From assembly GCF_012489685.1 (NCBI RefSeq), contig NC_080042.1:42026066-42090065 (forward strand): a stretch of DNA of 64,000 bases, given 5' to 3'. The notes under the pieces are model-generated. The model was not told the origin of the DNA, ran no database searches, and was given only the letters and a program-made list of their open reading frames with translations. The position numbers and the translations under genes are program-made. The DNA is from Lotus japonicus (lineage: Eukaryota; Streptophyta; Magnoliopsida; Fabales; Fabaceae). Of this stretch, positions 32,294 through 44,257 are shown piece after piece. The first letter of the stretch is position 1. Each line of letters begins with the position of its first letter.

Positions 32294-33479
32294 TGTAAGA
32301 TCAAGTTTTGATCGAGTAGTACAACTCTATGTTTTGATGAATACAAGTTAACATTTTAGTATGAACAATTATGGTACTCTAACGTGTTTTCTGAGTGTGC
32401 TCTTAACAGGCTCTGACCTTAACACAATCTCACACAAATTAGAAGCATTGTGCTTAAAGAGTGACTCAAGCAACGCTTTCGCAAACTCTATGTTCAATCT
32501 GAACAGTAGAAAAGCTTCAGAAGATCTGAAGTCAATCAAGCTCTGATATGGACTTAGTCACTTGAAGTTCTGAAGATCCAGACGTTCTGACAACCCAGAC
32601 ACTCTGAAGGCAGATGTTCTGATGGTGTAGAAGACTCTGAAGATCCAGAAGCTGAAAAGTGAAGACTTTGAAGTCCAGAAGAAAAATGGCTCTGAAGACC
32701 ATGTACTTCTCCTCTGAGTTCAGAATCAGAAGATACAACGGTCAGAGGATCCATGCTTCCCTCTGACTCTGATCAACAAGCTTCACAAGTTCCAACATGA
32801 AGCTTTCCTCTGATCAGAAGTCTACTAGGTTAAAGGTCAAGTCACTATCTAAAGTATAAAAGCAAATGTACTATCATGACGACCTAACCTAACATTCTCA
32901 GCCACAGCAGAAGCTGGAAATTCCAGATTTGCCCTCCAACGGTAGCATTCTCATGCAATGTTCAAACCCTAATCCTTGGAGTATAAATAGAGGCTGAAGA
33001 TTGAAAGATGCGGTTGGAAGAATCTCATACGTGCAAGCTATATTCAAATCTTCTAAGCATTCTTTCTTAATTGAATTCATTGTGTTTACTACAAGCTTTT
33101 AAGAAGCACTTTCTTTGTAAACATTATTTCCTAAACAGTTGTTTAGTTTACCTTTAGGAGATCAAGGTTGATCGGATCCTAGAGAAGACTAAGAGAGTGA
33201 ATCTTAGTGTGAGCTAAGTCAGTGTATTGTTAGTCACTTGTAGGTTTCAAGTGCAGTTGTAAGAATTACCTGATTAGTGGATTGCCTTCATTCTACGAAG
33301 GAAGAAATCACCTTAACGGGTGGACTGGACTAGCTTGAGTGATTCATCAAGTGAACTAGGATAAAATCCTTGTGTGCTTTTCTTATCTCTTATCTTAAGC
33401 ACTTACTTGTGTCTCGAAAGATTTGCTAAAATCTTAAGGTGGAAGTTTTATTCTGAAAACGTTATTCAAACCCCCCCCC
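32294..33479 (+). repeat. 3' LTR of copia B, truncated at its end
   Basis: It starts TGTAAGATCAAG after the polypurine tract, has TATAAATA at 32982-32989, and breaks off in a poly-C run at 33479 where a gypsy LTR begins. Only the last ~25 bp (TTTTCTACTG ... CCTTCA in the 5' copy) are missing. Confidence 0.92.
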
Positions 33480-33651
33480 TGTAAGGCCCAAGTTTTTAAA
33501 CTCATGCCAAGAGAATAAAATCCTATTCACGATTAGGGTTGATGTATCGTGAAGGGAAACCTGAACAAGAGTTTATTTAATGAAATAAATTTATGAAGGA
33601 GAAAGTTCAGGAAAAGTCTAAGGATTGTATCAGAATCGATAAAAGGTATAG
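33480..33651 (+). repeat. First 172 bp of a gypsy LTR between copia B and C
   Basis: TGTAAGGCCCAAG to GGTATAG matches 829-1000 of the long gypsy LTR and has exactly the same length. Element C is inserted in it, so the remainder should follow C's 3' LTR, beyond the gap at 44158. Confidence 0.9.
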
Positions 33652-34861
33652 TGTAAGATCAAGTTTTGATCTAGTAGTACAACTCTATGTTTTGATGATT
33701 ACAAGTTAACCTTTTGATATGAACAATTGTGGTACTCTAACGTGTTTTTCTGAGTGTGCTATTTACAGGCTCTGACCTCAACTCAATCTCACACAAATCA
33801 GAAGCACTGTGTATAAAGAGTGACCCAAGCAACATTTTCGCATTCACCATGTTCAGTATGAACAGTGGAAAAGCTTCAGAAGTTCTGAAGTTATACAAAC
33901 TCTGATGAGGACTCAGTCACTAGAAGCTCTGAAGATCCAGAAGTTCTGATAACCAAGAAACACTGAAGGTTCAGATGTTCTGATGGTGTAGAAGACTCTG
34001 AAGATCCAGAAGTTGAATAGTGGAAACTCTGAAGTCCAGAAGCAAGAAACTCTGAAGGCCATGTTCTTCCCTCTGAGTTCAGAATCAGAAGAAACAATGG
34101 TCAGAGGATCTGTGCTTTCCCTCTGACTCTGATCAACCGGCTTCACAAGTTCCAATACGAAGCATTCCTCTGATCAGAAGTCTCCTAGGTTAAAAGGTCA
34201 AGTCACTATCCAAGTACAAAAGCAAGTGTACCTTCCTGACGACCTACCTAACGTTCTCAGCCACAGCAGAAGCTGGATTTTCCAGAACTGCCCTCCAACG
34301 GTAGCATTTCCCATGCATTGCTCAACCCTAATCCTTGGAGTATATATAGAGGCTGAAGATTGAAAGAAGCGGCTAGAAGCAATACATACGCGCAAGACAT
34401 ATTCAAATTATTCTAAGCTTTCTTTCATCTGAAATTCATTGAGTTTACTATTAGCTTTTTAGAAGCAAATCTCTTGTAAACAATTCTTTGATAAACAGTT
34501 TGTTTAGTTCCTTTTGGAGATCAAGGTTGATCGGATCCTAGAGAAGACTAAGAGAGTGAATCTTAGTGTGAGCTAAGTCAGTGTAATTGTTAGTCACTTG
34601 TAGGTTTCAAGTGCAGTTGTAACTCTTACCTGATTAGTGGATTGCCTTCATTCTAAGAAGGAAGAAATCAGCTTAACGGGTGGACTGGAGTAGCTTGAGT
34701 GATTTATCAAGTGAACCAGGATAAAATCCTTGTGTGCTTTTCTATCTCTTATCTTTTGCACTTAAGTTCTCGAAAGATTCGTCAAAATCTTTAAGGTGAA
34801 AGTTTTGTACTGAAAACGTTATTCAAACCCCCCCCCCTTTCTACCGTTTTTCATACCTTCA
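33652..34861 (+). repeat. 5' LTR of copia element C
   Basis: TGTAAGATCAAG to ACCTTCA, 1,210 bp, followed two bases later by the PBS. It is the same subfamily as the solo LTR at 1035 and the A LTR. Confidence 0.95.
34341..34348 (+). promoter_or_regulatory. TATA box in copia C LTR
   Basis: TATATATA in 'ggagtatatatagaggctg', the conserved LTR promoter position. Confidence 0.7.
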
Positions 34862-34863
34862 AT

Positions 34864-34875
34864 TGGTATCAGAGC
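34864..34875 (+). other. Primer-binding site of copia C
   Basis: TGGTATCAGAGC, a perfect match to the initiator-Met tRNA 3' end complement, two bases after the LTR. Confidence 0.92.
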
Positions 34876-34933
34876 GCAAGTTCTGATTACCACACCTAAC
34901 AGTGTTCAGTAATCCGGGCCGGTTTGAAAAACA

Positions 34934-36843
34934 ATGGCTGCCACCACCAGTGAAACTCAAAGAGATGGTTACAATGCAAAGCCTCCTATGTTCGACGGTC
35001 AAAGGTTCGAATATTGGAAAGATAGACTGGAAAGTTTCTTTCTGGGTTTCGATGCAGATCTCTGGGATATTATTGTGGATGGCTACGAGCGTCCAGTTGA
35101 TGCAGATGGCAAGAAGATCCCAAGGTCAGAGATGACTGCAGATCAAAAGAAGCTGTACTCACAACATCACAAAGCAAGAGCAATTCTTCTAAGTGCTATT
35201 TCCTATGAAGAGTACCAGAAGATTACAGATCGTGAGTTTGCTAAAGGCATTTTTGAATCTCTGAAGATGTCTCATGAAGGAAACAAGAAAGTCAAAGAAT
35301 CAAAGGCATTGTCTTTGATCCAAAAGTATGAATCCTTCATCATGGAGCCAAATGAGTCCATTGAAGAAATGTTCTCCAGATTCAGTTGCTTGTAGCTGGC
35401 ATACGACCTCTCAACAAGAGCTACACAACAAAAGATCATGTCATAAGGGTCATTAGGTGTCTTCCTGAAAGTTGGATGCCTTTGGTGACTTCAATAGAGC
35501 TCACGAGAGACGTTGAGAATATGAGTTTAGAAGAACTCATCAGCATTTTGAAATGCCATGAGCTGAAGCGCTCAGAGATGCAAGATCTGAGGAAAAAGTC
35601 CATAGCCTTGAAATCCAAATCTGAAAAGGCTAAGGTTGAGAAGTCAAAGGCTCTTCAAGCTGAAGAAGAGGAATCTGAAGAAGCATCAGAAGATTCTGAT
35701 GAAGATGAGCTGACTCTGATCTCCAAGAGACTCAACCGCATCTGGAAGCACAGGCAGAGCAAGTTCAAAGGCTCTGGAAAGGCAAAAGGAAAGTATGAGT
35801 CCTCAGGCCAGAAGAAGTCTTCAATCAAGGAAGTCACATGTTTTGAGTGCAAAGAATCTGGGAACTACAAAAGTGATTGTCCAAAGTTGAAGAAAGACAA
35901 GAAGCCAAAGAAGCACTTCAAGACGAAGAAGAGTCTGATGGTGACATTTGATGAATCAGAGTCAGAGGATGTTGACTCTGATGATGAAGTCCAAGGACTC
36001 ATGGCAATTGTCAAAGACAAGGAAGCAGAGTCAAAGGAAGCTGTTGACTCTGACTCAGAATCAGAAGGAGATCCTAACTCAGACGATGAAAACGAGGTAT
36101 TCGCTTCCTTCTCTACCTCTGAACTGAAACATGCTTTGTCTGATATTATGGATAAGTATAACTCCTTATTGTCTAAGCATAAAAAGTTGAAAAAGAACTT
36201 ATCTGCTGTTTCCAAGACTCCTTCTGAACATGAGAAAATTATTTCTGATCTGAAAAATGATAATCATGCTTTGATCAATTCTAACTCTGTGCTTAAGAAC
36301 CAGATTGCTAAGTTAAAAGAAATTGTTGCCTGTGATGCCTCTGATTGTAGAAATGAATCTAAGTATGAAAAGTCTTTTCAAAGATTCCTAGCTAAAAGCG
36401 TGGATAGAAGCTTAATGGCTTCAATGATCTATGGCGTAAGCAGAAATGGAATGCATGGCATTGGCTATTCTAAACCGATTAGAAATGAGCCTTCTATGTC
36501 TAAATCTAAATCCTTGTATGAATGCTTTGTTCCCTCTGGTACCATATTGCCTGATCCTTTACCTGCTAAAGTTGCTAAACACCCTCTTAAAAAGGGATCT
36601 TTCTCTATGACTAGATATCATGCAAATATTCCTTTAAAATATCATGTTGAGACACCCAAGGTGATCAGAACCTCTGGGGTAACTAACAAGAGAGGACCCA
36701 GAAAGTGGGTACCTAAGGACAAGATTATCTATGTTGCAGATATCCTTGATAGCTCCACTGAAACACCAATCATGGTATCTGGACAGTGGATGCTCGCGTC
36801 ACATGACGGGAGAAAGGCGTATGTTCCGAGAGCTAAAACTTAA
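34934..36843 (+). pseudogene. gag: Copia C Gag, one frameshift, altered zinc knuckle
   Basis: It starts MAATTSETQRDGYNAKPPMF and follows the copia Gag fold. A small indel near 35385 shifts the frame, after which 485 codons are open to 36843. The zinc knuckle reads CFECKESGNYKSDC: the His of CX2CX4HX4C, present in B, is Asn here and should not bind zinc normally. A long Glu/Lys- and Ser-rich tail follows and ends KAYVPRAKT. The last ~113 nt overlap the protease start in another frame. Gag normally forms the particle and binds RNA. Confidence 0.88.
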
Positions 36844-39835
36844 GCCTGGAGGCGAAGTTAGCTTTGGAGGAAATGAAAAGGGTAAAATTGTTGGTACTGG
36901 TACTATTTGTGTAGATAGTAGTCCATGCATTGATAATGTGTTATTGGTAGACGGCTTAACACATAACTTATTGTCTATAAGTCAATTAGCTGACAAGGGT
37001 TATGATGTTATATTCAATCAAAAGTCCTGCCGGGCTGTAAGTCAGATCGATGGCTCTGTTCTATTTAACAGCAAGAGGAAGAACAACATCTATAAGATCA
37101 GATTATCTGAGTTGGAGGCTCAGAATGTGAAGTGCCTTCTGTCTGTTAATGAAGAGCAGTGGGTATGGCATAGACGGTTAGGGCATGCCAGTATGAGAAA
37201 GATTTCTCAGCTGAGCAAGCTAAACCTTGTCAGGGGCTTACCCAATCTGAAGTTCGCTTCATACGCTCTTTGTGAAGCATGTCAGAAAGGCAAATTCACA
37301 AAAGTCCCTTTCAAGGCAAAGAATGTTGTCTCAACCTCAAAGCCGTTGGAACTTCTGCATATCGACCTTTTTGGACCAGTAAAAACTGAGTCTATAGGTG
37401 GCAAGAGATATGGGATGGTTATCGTTGATGACTATAGCCGCTGGACATGGGTAAAGTTTCTAACCCGCAAGGATGAGTCTCATGCTGTGTTCTCTACCTT
37501 CATTGCTCAAGTGCAAAACGAGAAGGCTTGTAGGATTGTGCGTGTCAGAAGTGACCATGGTGGAGAGTTTGAGAATGATAAGTTTGAGAGTCTGTTTGAT
37601 TCCTATGGAATTGCACATGATTTCTCTTGTCCCAGAACTCCTCAACAAAATGGTGTTGTTGAGAGGAAGAACAGAACTCTTCAGGAGATGGCTAGAACCA
37701 TGCTCCAAGAAACTGGCATGGCTAAGCACTTTTGGGCAGAGGCAGTAAATACAGCATGTTACATTCAGAACAGAATCTCTGTGAGACCAATTCTGAATAA
37801 GACTCCTCATGAATTGTGGAAGAACATAAAACCTAACATTTCTTATTTTCATCCTTTTGGCTGTGTTTGTTATGTTCTCAATACTAAGGATAGATTGCAT
37901 AAATTTGATGCTAAGTCTTCTAAGTGTCTATTACTTGGTTATTCTGATAGATCTAAAGGTTTTAGATTTTATAATACTGATGCTAAGACTATTGAAGAAT
38001 CTATTCATGTTAGATTTGATGATAAGCTTGACTCTGACCAGTCAAAGCTAGTTGAAAAGATTGCAGATTTAAGCATTAATGTTTCTGACAAAGGCAAAGC
38101 TCCAGAGGAAGCTGAGCCAGAGGAAGATGAACCAGAGGAAGAAGCTGGTCCCTCTAACTCACAAACTCTGAAGAAGAGCAGAATCACTGCAGCTCACCCT
38201 AAGGAATTGATTCTGGGTAACAAAGACGAACCAGTCAGAACCAGATCTGCCTTCAGACCCTCTGAAGAGACCTTGCTGAGTCTGAAAGGATTGGTGTCCT
38301 TAATTGAACCCAAGTCCATAGATGAAGCTCTTCAGGACAAGGATTGGATTCTGGCCATGGAAGAAGAATTGAATCAATTTTCCAAGAACGATGTTTGGAG
38401 CTTAGTGAAGAAGCCTGAGAGTGTCCATGTTATTGGAACGAAATGGGTATTCAGAAACAAGCTGAATGAGAAAGGAGATGTAGTCAGAAACAAGGCAAGG
38501 CTAGTTGCTCAAGGTTACAGCCAGCAGGAAGGAACAGACTACACTGAAACATTTGCTCCAGTAGCAAGACTGGAGGCAATCAGACTGTTGATCTCTTTCT
38601 CAGTAAATCACAACATAGTTCTACATCAGATGGACGTAAAGAGTGCCTTCCTAAATGGTTATATCTCAGAGGAAGTCTATGTTCATCAACCCCCAGGTTT
38701 TGAAGATGAGAAGAAACCAGACCATGTGTTCAAATTGAAGAAATCACTCTACGGTCTGAAGCAAGCTCCCAGAGCATGGTATGAGAGACTTAGCTCATTC
38801 CTTCTGGAGAATGAGTTTGTAAGGGGTAAAGTAGATACAACTCTGTTTTGCAAGACTTATAAAGATGATATCTTAATTGTGCAAATTTATGTTGATGATA
38901 TTATATTTGGTTCTGCTAATCAATCTCTATGCAAAGAATTTTCTGAGATGATGCAGGCTGAATTTGAGATGAGTATGATGGGAGAATTAAAGTACTTTCT
39001 GGGAATACAAGTTGATCAAACACCAGAAGGAACATATATCCATCAGAGCAAGTACACTAAAGAACTTCTGAAGAAGTTCAATATGCTGGAATCCACAGTG
39101 GCCAAGACTCCAATGCATCCTACATGCATTCTGGAGAAAGAAGATAAAAGTGGTAAAGTATGTCAGAAGCTCTATCGTGGCATGATAGGTTCACTTCTAT
39201 ACTTAACTGCATCTAGGCCAGACATATTATTTAGTGTTCACTTATGTGCTCGTTTCCAATCAGATCCAAGGGAAACCCACTTAACTGCTGTTAAGAGGAT
39301 CCTAAGGTATCTGAAAGGCACCACTAACCTTGGCTTGATGTATAAGAAAACATCAGAGTATAAGCTTTCAGGTTATTGTGATGCTGATTATGCTGGAGAT
39401 AGAACAGAGAGAAAAAGTACTTCAGGAAATTGTCAATTTCTGCGAAGCAATCTAGTCTCATGGGCAAGCAAGAGGCAATCAACCATTGCACTATCAACTG
39501 CAGAGGCAGAATATATCTCAGCAGCAATATGCAGCACTCAGATGCTCTGGATGAAACATCAGCTGGAGGATTATCAGATCCTTGAGAGCAATATCCCAAT
39601 CTATTGTGATAACACTGCTGCAATCTCATTGAGTAAGAATCCTATCTTGCATTCAAGGGCAAAGCACATTGAGGTAAAGTATCACTTTATTAGAGATTAT
39701 GTACAGAAGGGCGTACTTCTTCTGAAGTTTGTTGATACTGACCATCAATGGGCAGATATCTTTACAAAGCCCTTAGCTGAAGATAGATTTAATTTTATTC
39801 TGAAAAATCTAAACATGGACTTTTGTCCAGAGTGA
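36731..39835 (+). CDS. pol: Copia C Pol polyprotein, intact (PR-IN-RT-RH)
   Basis: This uninterrupted 1,034-codon frame overlaps the end of gag in the +1 frame, so the ATG at 36731 need not be the true start; frameshifting is likely. Protease Asp-Ser-Gly is at residues 18-20. Integrase zinc ligands are H147, H152, C181 and C184, and its catalytic triad D212, D275 and E311 has the D-35-E spacing. RT has [10 protein letters not shown] (634-643) and YVDD (720-723). RNase H has DADYAGD (884-890), AEAEY and CDN (959-961). ADIFTKPL closes the protein. Length and order fit a Sirevirus Pol without Gag. All catalytic residues I can check are present, so this Pol may be functional and could act on A-like copies. 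It ends with TGA, not with a UAG readthrough context. Confidence 0.95.
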   Translation: MLQISLIAPLKHQSWYLDSGCSRHMTGERRMFRELKLKPGGEVSFGGNEKGKIVGTGTICVDSSPCIDNVLLVDGLTHNLLSISQLADKGYDVIFNQKSCRAVSQIDGSVLFNSKRKNNIYKIRLSELEAQNVKCLLSVNEEQWVWHRRLGHASMRKISQLSKLNLVRGLPNLKFASYALCEACQKGKFTKVPFKAKNVVSTSKPLELLHIDLFGPVKTESIGGKRYGMVIVDDYSRWTWVKFLTRKDESHAVFSTFIAQVQNEKACRIVRVRSDHGGEFENDKFESLFDSYGIAHDFSCPRTPQQNGVVERKNRTLQEMARTMLQETGMAKHFWAEAVNTACYIQNRISVRPILNKTPHELWKNIKPNISYFHPFGCVCYVLNTKDRLHKFDAKSSKCLLLGYSDRSKGFRFYNTDAKTIEESIHVRFDDKLDSDQSKLVEKIADLSINVSDKGKAPEEAEPEEDEPEEEAGPSNSQTLKKSRITAAHPKELILGNKDEPVRTRSAFRPSEETLLSLKGLVSLIEPKSIDEALQDKDWILAMEEELNQFSKNDVWSLVKKPESVHVIGTKWVFRNKLNEKGDVVRNKARLVAQGYSQQEGTDYTETFAPVARLEAIRLLISFSVNHNIVLHQMDVKSAFLNGYISEEVYVHQPPGFEDEKKPDHVFKLKKSLYGLKQAPRAWYERLSSFLLENEFVRGKVDTTLFCKTYKDDILIVQIYVDDIIFGSANQSLCKEFSEMMQAEFEMSMMGELKYFLGIQVDQTPEGTYIHQSKYTKELLKKFNMLESTVAKTPMHPTCILEKEDKSGKVCQKLYRGMIGSLLYLTASRPDILFSVHLCARFQSDPRETHLTAVKRILRYLKGTTNLGLMYKKTSEYKLSGYCDADYAGDRTERKSTSGNCQFLRSNLVSWASKRQSTIALSTAEAEYISAAICSTQMLWMKHQLEDYQILESNIPIYCDNTAAISLSKNPILHSRAKHIEVKYHFIRDYVQKGVLLLKFVDTDHQWADIFTKPLAEDRFNFILKNLNMDFCPE

Positions 39836-40278
39836 AGATGGATCAGAACCTCTGACTATGATACTTCTTGATCAGAAGATGTCTAGTCCAGAAGGTAACT
39901 CAATCAGAGTGTGTGTACCCACTGGTACTGACTCTGAAGCTGAGACAACAACACGTGTGTCAGAATTTTTGATGCATAGTTCCTTGTGCCCGTGTGACAG
40001 TCTGTTATGATTGCGTGTAGATGTGCTTCTCTCCTGTGTGTGATTGTGTATTTTACTGTTACTATCTATCTTTAATTTTCAACCGTTGATCTTAAAAGTG
40101 CTTTTTGAATCAACAACGGTTATTTGATAAAACCCACTATACACACACGTTCTCTTTCACTTCCGGTTTTTACTCTCGATCTCTCTGTTTTTTCAAAACC
40201 GCTCTTCTCGATTTCTCTCTCGATCTTTCTTCATCTTCCAACCTTCATCTTCTACCTCAAACCTTCAACCACTTCAAA
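39836..40278 (+). other. Pol to env-like spacer of copia C
   Basis: This 443-bp non-coding stretch has the same length as in A. It ends in a CT-rich tract (TCTCGATCTCTCTG and similar) before the ATG at 40279. SIRE1 is known for stop-codon readthrough into its env-like ORF; here the long out-of-frame spacer excludes direct readthrough. Confidence 0.6.
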
Positions 40279-43136
40279 ATGGTGAGACAAACCAGAAGAT
40301 CTACTGCAGATGCACCTCAGTTCCCTCACATGGTAGTTGGTCTAGCAACGGGTCAAAGGGGCTCTGAGAACCCGGCACAAGAACAAGTTCAAGCTCAAGA
40401 GCAGATTGTTCCAATTGCAGAACGGGGCTGTGCCGTTCACTGCGTATTTGCTCCTGAGGAACTTCAAGTCCTGGCAGAATGGAGATTCGACCTCGACAAC
40501 CTGGCTACAAATGGGTTTGATCTTCGTCCTGAAGTCCAAGCTCAAGGTTGGGGAAATTACTTCAACCGACTTCGAGGACCGGTGTATGAGAAACTGGTAA
40601 AGGAATTCTGGAAGCACGCCGACTGCGATGATACTCAGGTGGTCTCTCACATTCTTGGAAGAAAGATCATCATCACTGAGAAGTCATTCGTGAATCTGCT
40701 AGGTGCAGACACTGCTTATGGGTTTCGTTTCCAACTCACGGAATCGAAGCTGAAACCCAGCACCAAGGACACAATCAACCAGGCCCTGTACACCACTTTC
40801 AAACCGGGCAAGACGAGTTACAAGGTGATGGATCTTCACCCCAAACTCAGGATCTGGCACAAGATCCTGCTTCACTGCATAAACCAGAGACCGAAGGGCA
40901 GTTCTCCAGACTACATCAACTTCAACCAGAAGGTGATGTTGTTCTTCATCCAAGATCAGAAGAAGATCTGCCTTCCCTACTTCCTGTTCTCCTACTTGAA
41001 GGAATGCATCCGCAAGTCTCGCACCACCGCCTCCATCAAGTCTGCAATCAAATATATCCCTTTTGGGAGGCTGCTCTCAGACTTTCTCATTGAAAGCAAC
41101 CTGGTGCAAGATCTGGTTAATGCTGGATGTGTAGAGGATCTGAGCACAATTGTCAGTGATGTCTTCACTGCAAACTCTCTGAAGAAGATGGGTTTGGTCT
41201 AGAAGAAGATTGCTCCTGCTCATGAAGACACATCTTCTGAGATCAGAGGAAGAAGGATGCCTCTGAATGACTACCCTCTGTGGACTCAGGCAGACAATCC
41301 TGACGCCATCAGATGCTATGTTGAAGACCTCAGGGCTCAAGGATTCGAAATTGACCTTGATGATTTCGTCAGCAGACTGCCACCAGCTCCAGAGTTTCCT
41401 TCACCTCCCAAGAAGAAAGCTCAGAGGAAGATGGTTCTGGAAGAATCCTCTGAGGAATCTGATGTCCCTCTGGTCAAGAAGACGAAGAGAAAGCCTGATG
41501 ATGGTGATAATAGTGATAGTGAGGATGGTCCTCCTAAGAAGAAGCAGAAGAAGGTCAGAATCGTGGTGAAGCCTACTCGGGTGGAACCAGCTGCTGAAGT
41601 GGTCAGAAGGACTGAACCTCCTGCCAGAGTGACTCGATCATCAGCACATTCAAGTAAGCCTGCACTTGCTTCTGATGATGATTTGAATTTATTTGATGCA
41701 CTCCCTATTTCTGCTATGCTCAAACACTCCTCAAATCCCCTCACTCCTATTCCTGAATCCCAGCCAGCCGCACACACCACCACTCCACCACATTCCCCAA
41801 GATCTTCCTTCTTTCAACCTTCCCCTACTGAAGCACCTCTCTGGAATTTGCTTCAGAATCAACCCTCTAGGTCAGAAGAACCAACCTCTCTCCTCACCAT
41901 TCCGTATGACCCATTACTTTCTGAACCAATCATCCATGAACAACTAGAGCCAAACCAAACAGAACCACAACCCAGAACGTCTGATCACTCTGTTCCCAGA
42001 GCATCAGAACGTCCTGCTGCCAGAACCACGGATACAGACTCTTCAACAGCCTTTACACCTGTATCCTTCCCAACCAATGTTGCTGATTCTTCTCCCTCCA
42101 ATAACTCTGAATCCATTAGAAAATTCATGGAGGTTAGAAAAGAAAAGGTGTCTACCTTAGAGGAATATTACCTTACCTGTCCAAGCCCTAGGAGATATCC
42201 TGGCCCTAGAACTGAACGTCTAGTAGACCCAGATGAACCTATCTTGGCTAATCCTTTACAAGAGGCAGACCCTTTGGCTCAACCAGCTCACCCTGTCCCT
42301 GACCAACAAGAGCCTATTCAACCAGAACCTGAAACCGAACATTCAGTGTCTAACCAATCCTCAGTTAGATCACCTCATCCTCTGGTTGAAATTTCAGCCC
42401 TCACCTTGGAACCTCTGACCCCAATGATCAAATGATTAACATTGGTTCTCCACAAGGTGCCTCTGAAGCTCATAGCAGCAATCACCCAGCCTCTCCTGAA
42501 ACCACCCTCTCCATAATTCCCTATACTCATCTCCAACCCACATCTCTCTCTGAGTGCATCAATATTTTCTATCATGAAGCCTCTTTGAGGCTCCGCAATG
42601 TGCACGGTCAGACTGACCTCAGTGAGAATGCTGAAAGTGTGGCTGATGAGTGGAACAATCTGAGCACTTGGCTAGTGGCTCAAGTTCCAATTATGATGCA
42701 GCTCCTGCATGCAGAGGGAAGTCAGAGCATTGGGGCTGCAAAGCAAAGGTTTGCTCGAAGGGTGGCTCTTCATGAACTAGAACAGAGAAATAAGCTTCTT
42801 GAAGCCATTGAAGAAGCCAAGAGAAAGAAGGCTCAAGCAGAAGAAGCTGCACGTCTAGCAGCAGCTCAAGCTGAACAAGCCAGACTTGAGGCAGAGCGAC
42901 TTGAAGCTGAGGCTGAAGCTCTTAGATGCCAAGCACTTGCACCAGTTGTGTTTACTCCTGCTGCTTCTGCTTCCATTCCAGATCCTCAAGCTGCTCAGAA
43001 TGTTCCTTCCAGCTCTACTCAGACAAGCTCATCCAGACTCGACATCATGGAACAGCGTCTTGACATTCATGAATCCATGCTGATTGAGATGAAGCAAATG
43101 ATGATGGAACTTCTGCGACGATCTGACAAACCTTAG
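40279..43136 (+). pseudogene. Copia C env-like ORF, one stop and one frameshift
   Basis: It starts MVRQTRRSTADAPQFPHMVV and contains the complete, uninterrupted N-terminal domain to residue ~307 (FNRLRGPVYEKLVKEFW, GRKIIITEKSFVNLLG, HKILLHCINQRPKG). A TAG at 41200-41202 stands where A has an AAG codon. The frame continues through a shorter acidic/polybasic segment (PPKKKQKKVRIVVKP) and the Pro-rich linker, shifts near 42400, and ends with the Ala/Glu coiled coil and RRSDKP at 43136. No signal peptide or membrane span is evident; the basic runs look like nuclear-localisation signals. It could be an accessory nuclear factor rather than an envelope. From 43137 to 43338 I see only AT-rich DNA. 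Confidence 0.82.
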
Positions 43137-43338
43137 TTTTAGGATCTCTTCTTTTTCTTTCTTTTTATTTAACGTTGTTTTAGTTAAACTCTGTTTCTTT
43201 TTATTTACTTATTCTATTTTATTCGTTTGTGATTCTATATGCATATCTATATATATATTTGTATCACATATGTTTGCAAAAATCTTTTTTATTCATCATA
43301 TTTCTATGTTTACATCATATTTCTTTACATCATAATAT

Positions 43339-43731
43339 CTAGAATGGAGGATCCCTCCTCATTCTTCTGCACTCCTGGCGCTGCTCTGACCTATCTTTCT
43401 CCAGACGCTCCAGTCCATGCTGGATGTTGTTAAGGCTGACCTTTAGCTCATCCCTCTCCAGACTCTCTTCTGAAGTCTTGAGCTTCTCTTCCAAGATCTC
43501 TTTTTCTTCCAGCAGCTTGAGTTCAAGCCGGCTGAGTTCTTGCACCTCCTCCACGAAGGCAAGAAATTCCTTCAGGTCTCTCTCCAACTCTGGACGCAGG
43601 TCCTCTTCCAGCAGTGTCCGTGTTAGCTCCGAGATGGTCGTTGTACCCTCTGGATGCCTGATGTTCAGGAACAAGTCCTCTTCAAAGGCCTTCTTCCTCA
43701 GCTCTTCTAGTGCTACGTTGTATGATGCCAT
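43339..43731 (-). CDS. Antisense 130-aa coiled-coil protein in copia C
   Basis: This third intact copy starts MASYNVALEELRKKAFEEDL and ends RRMRRDPPF. It differs from copy A at under 20 positions by eye and has no indel. The N-terminal block LRKKAFEEDLFLN and the C-terminal EQRQECRRMR are invariant in all three copies. Its stop faces the stop of the env-like ORF (convergent). The function is unknown. Confidence 0.75.
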   Translation of the reverse strand: MASYNVALEELRKKAFEEDLFLNIRHPEGTTTISELTRTLLEEDLRPELERDLKEFLAFVEEVQELSRLELKLLEEKEILEEKLKTSEESLERDELKVSLNNIQHGLERLEKDRSEQRQECRRMRRDPPF

Positions 43732-43784
43732 TTGTTTTAACTGAAAATTGTTCGAGGTGTGAAGCTTACCTTTCTCTCCAACGC

Positions 43785-43792
43785 TTTATATA
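43785..43792 (-). promoter_or_regulatory. TATA box of the antisense gene, copia C
   Basis: The minus strand reads GCCTATATAAAGCGTTGG, identical to copy A over 18 bases and 54 bp before the ATG at 43731. Confidence 0.65.
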
Positions 43793-43980
43793 GGCTTCAC
43801 TTTCTCTCTGAAAGTTAATGCTCCTACGGTTTCTCGAGGTTAAGTTCTTGGTAACTGACCCTTCTCTTTACTCACTTGACCGGTGGTAAACGTTCTTCTC
43901 TTGCATTAACTCTTCTATTTATTTCGCCTAACTCTGATTCTTGCATCGTTTTCATTTTCTTTAAACTTAGACCTTCTCTA

Positions 43981-44157
43981 AGGGGGAGTACCTTGTACTT
44001 CAAGCTAAGTTTTTCACACCCCAAGCTTTTTGCTTATGACAAAAAGGGGAGTAAACCCAGTTTTTGATGTGTAAGATGTGTTAGTGTGATTTATTTTCTT
44101 TTGGAGAAAAGAGTTCCACCTTCATGACCATAGATATGTCACTGGGCAAAATACAAG
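43981..44157 (+). other. Polypurine tracts of copia C, cut by gap
   Basis: AGGGGGAGTA (43981) and AAAAAGGGGAGTA (44041) correspond to the first two tracts of element A. The rest and the 3' LTR are lost in the gap. Confidence 0.75.
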
Positions 44158-44257
44158 NNNNNNNNNNNNNNNNNNNNNNNNNNNNNNNNNNNNNNNNNNN
44201 NNNNNNNNNNNNNNNNNNNNNNNNNNNNNNNNNNNNNNNNNNNNNNNNNNNNNNNNN
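44158..44257. other. Assembly gap (100 N)
   Basis: Exactly 100 N between copia C and the gypsy tandem array. The left and right sequences belong to unrelated elements, so adjacency across it is not proven. Confidence 0.99.

Larger units (their letters stand above)
18227..33479 (+). mobile_element. SIRE-like copia element B, old and interrupted
   Basis: B has the same gene order as A and C but belongs to a diverged LTR subfamily (TATAAATA box, extra changes throughout) and carries many stops and deletions. Element A entered its 5' LTR, a minus-strand gypsy LTR entered gag (20268-24606), and a gypsy LTR entered its 3' LTR in the poly-C run at 33479. It is therefore the base layer of this contig. 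Confidence 0.88.
33652..44157 (+). mobile_element. SIRE-like copia element C, nearly complete
   Basis: This is the best-preserved copia copy: complete 5' LTR, perfect PBS, gag with one frameshift, intact pol, env-like ORF with one stop and one frameshift, intact antisense gene and the first polypurine tracts. The 3' LTR is lost in the gap at 44158. It sits in a gypsy LTR that itself sits in copia B, a three-level nest. The left target flank is 'tatag'. Confidence 0.92.
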
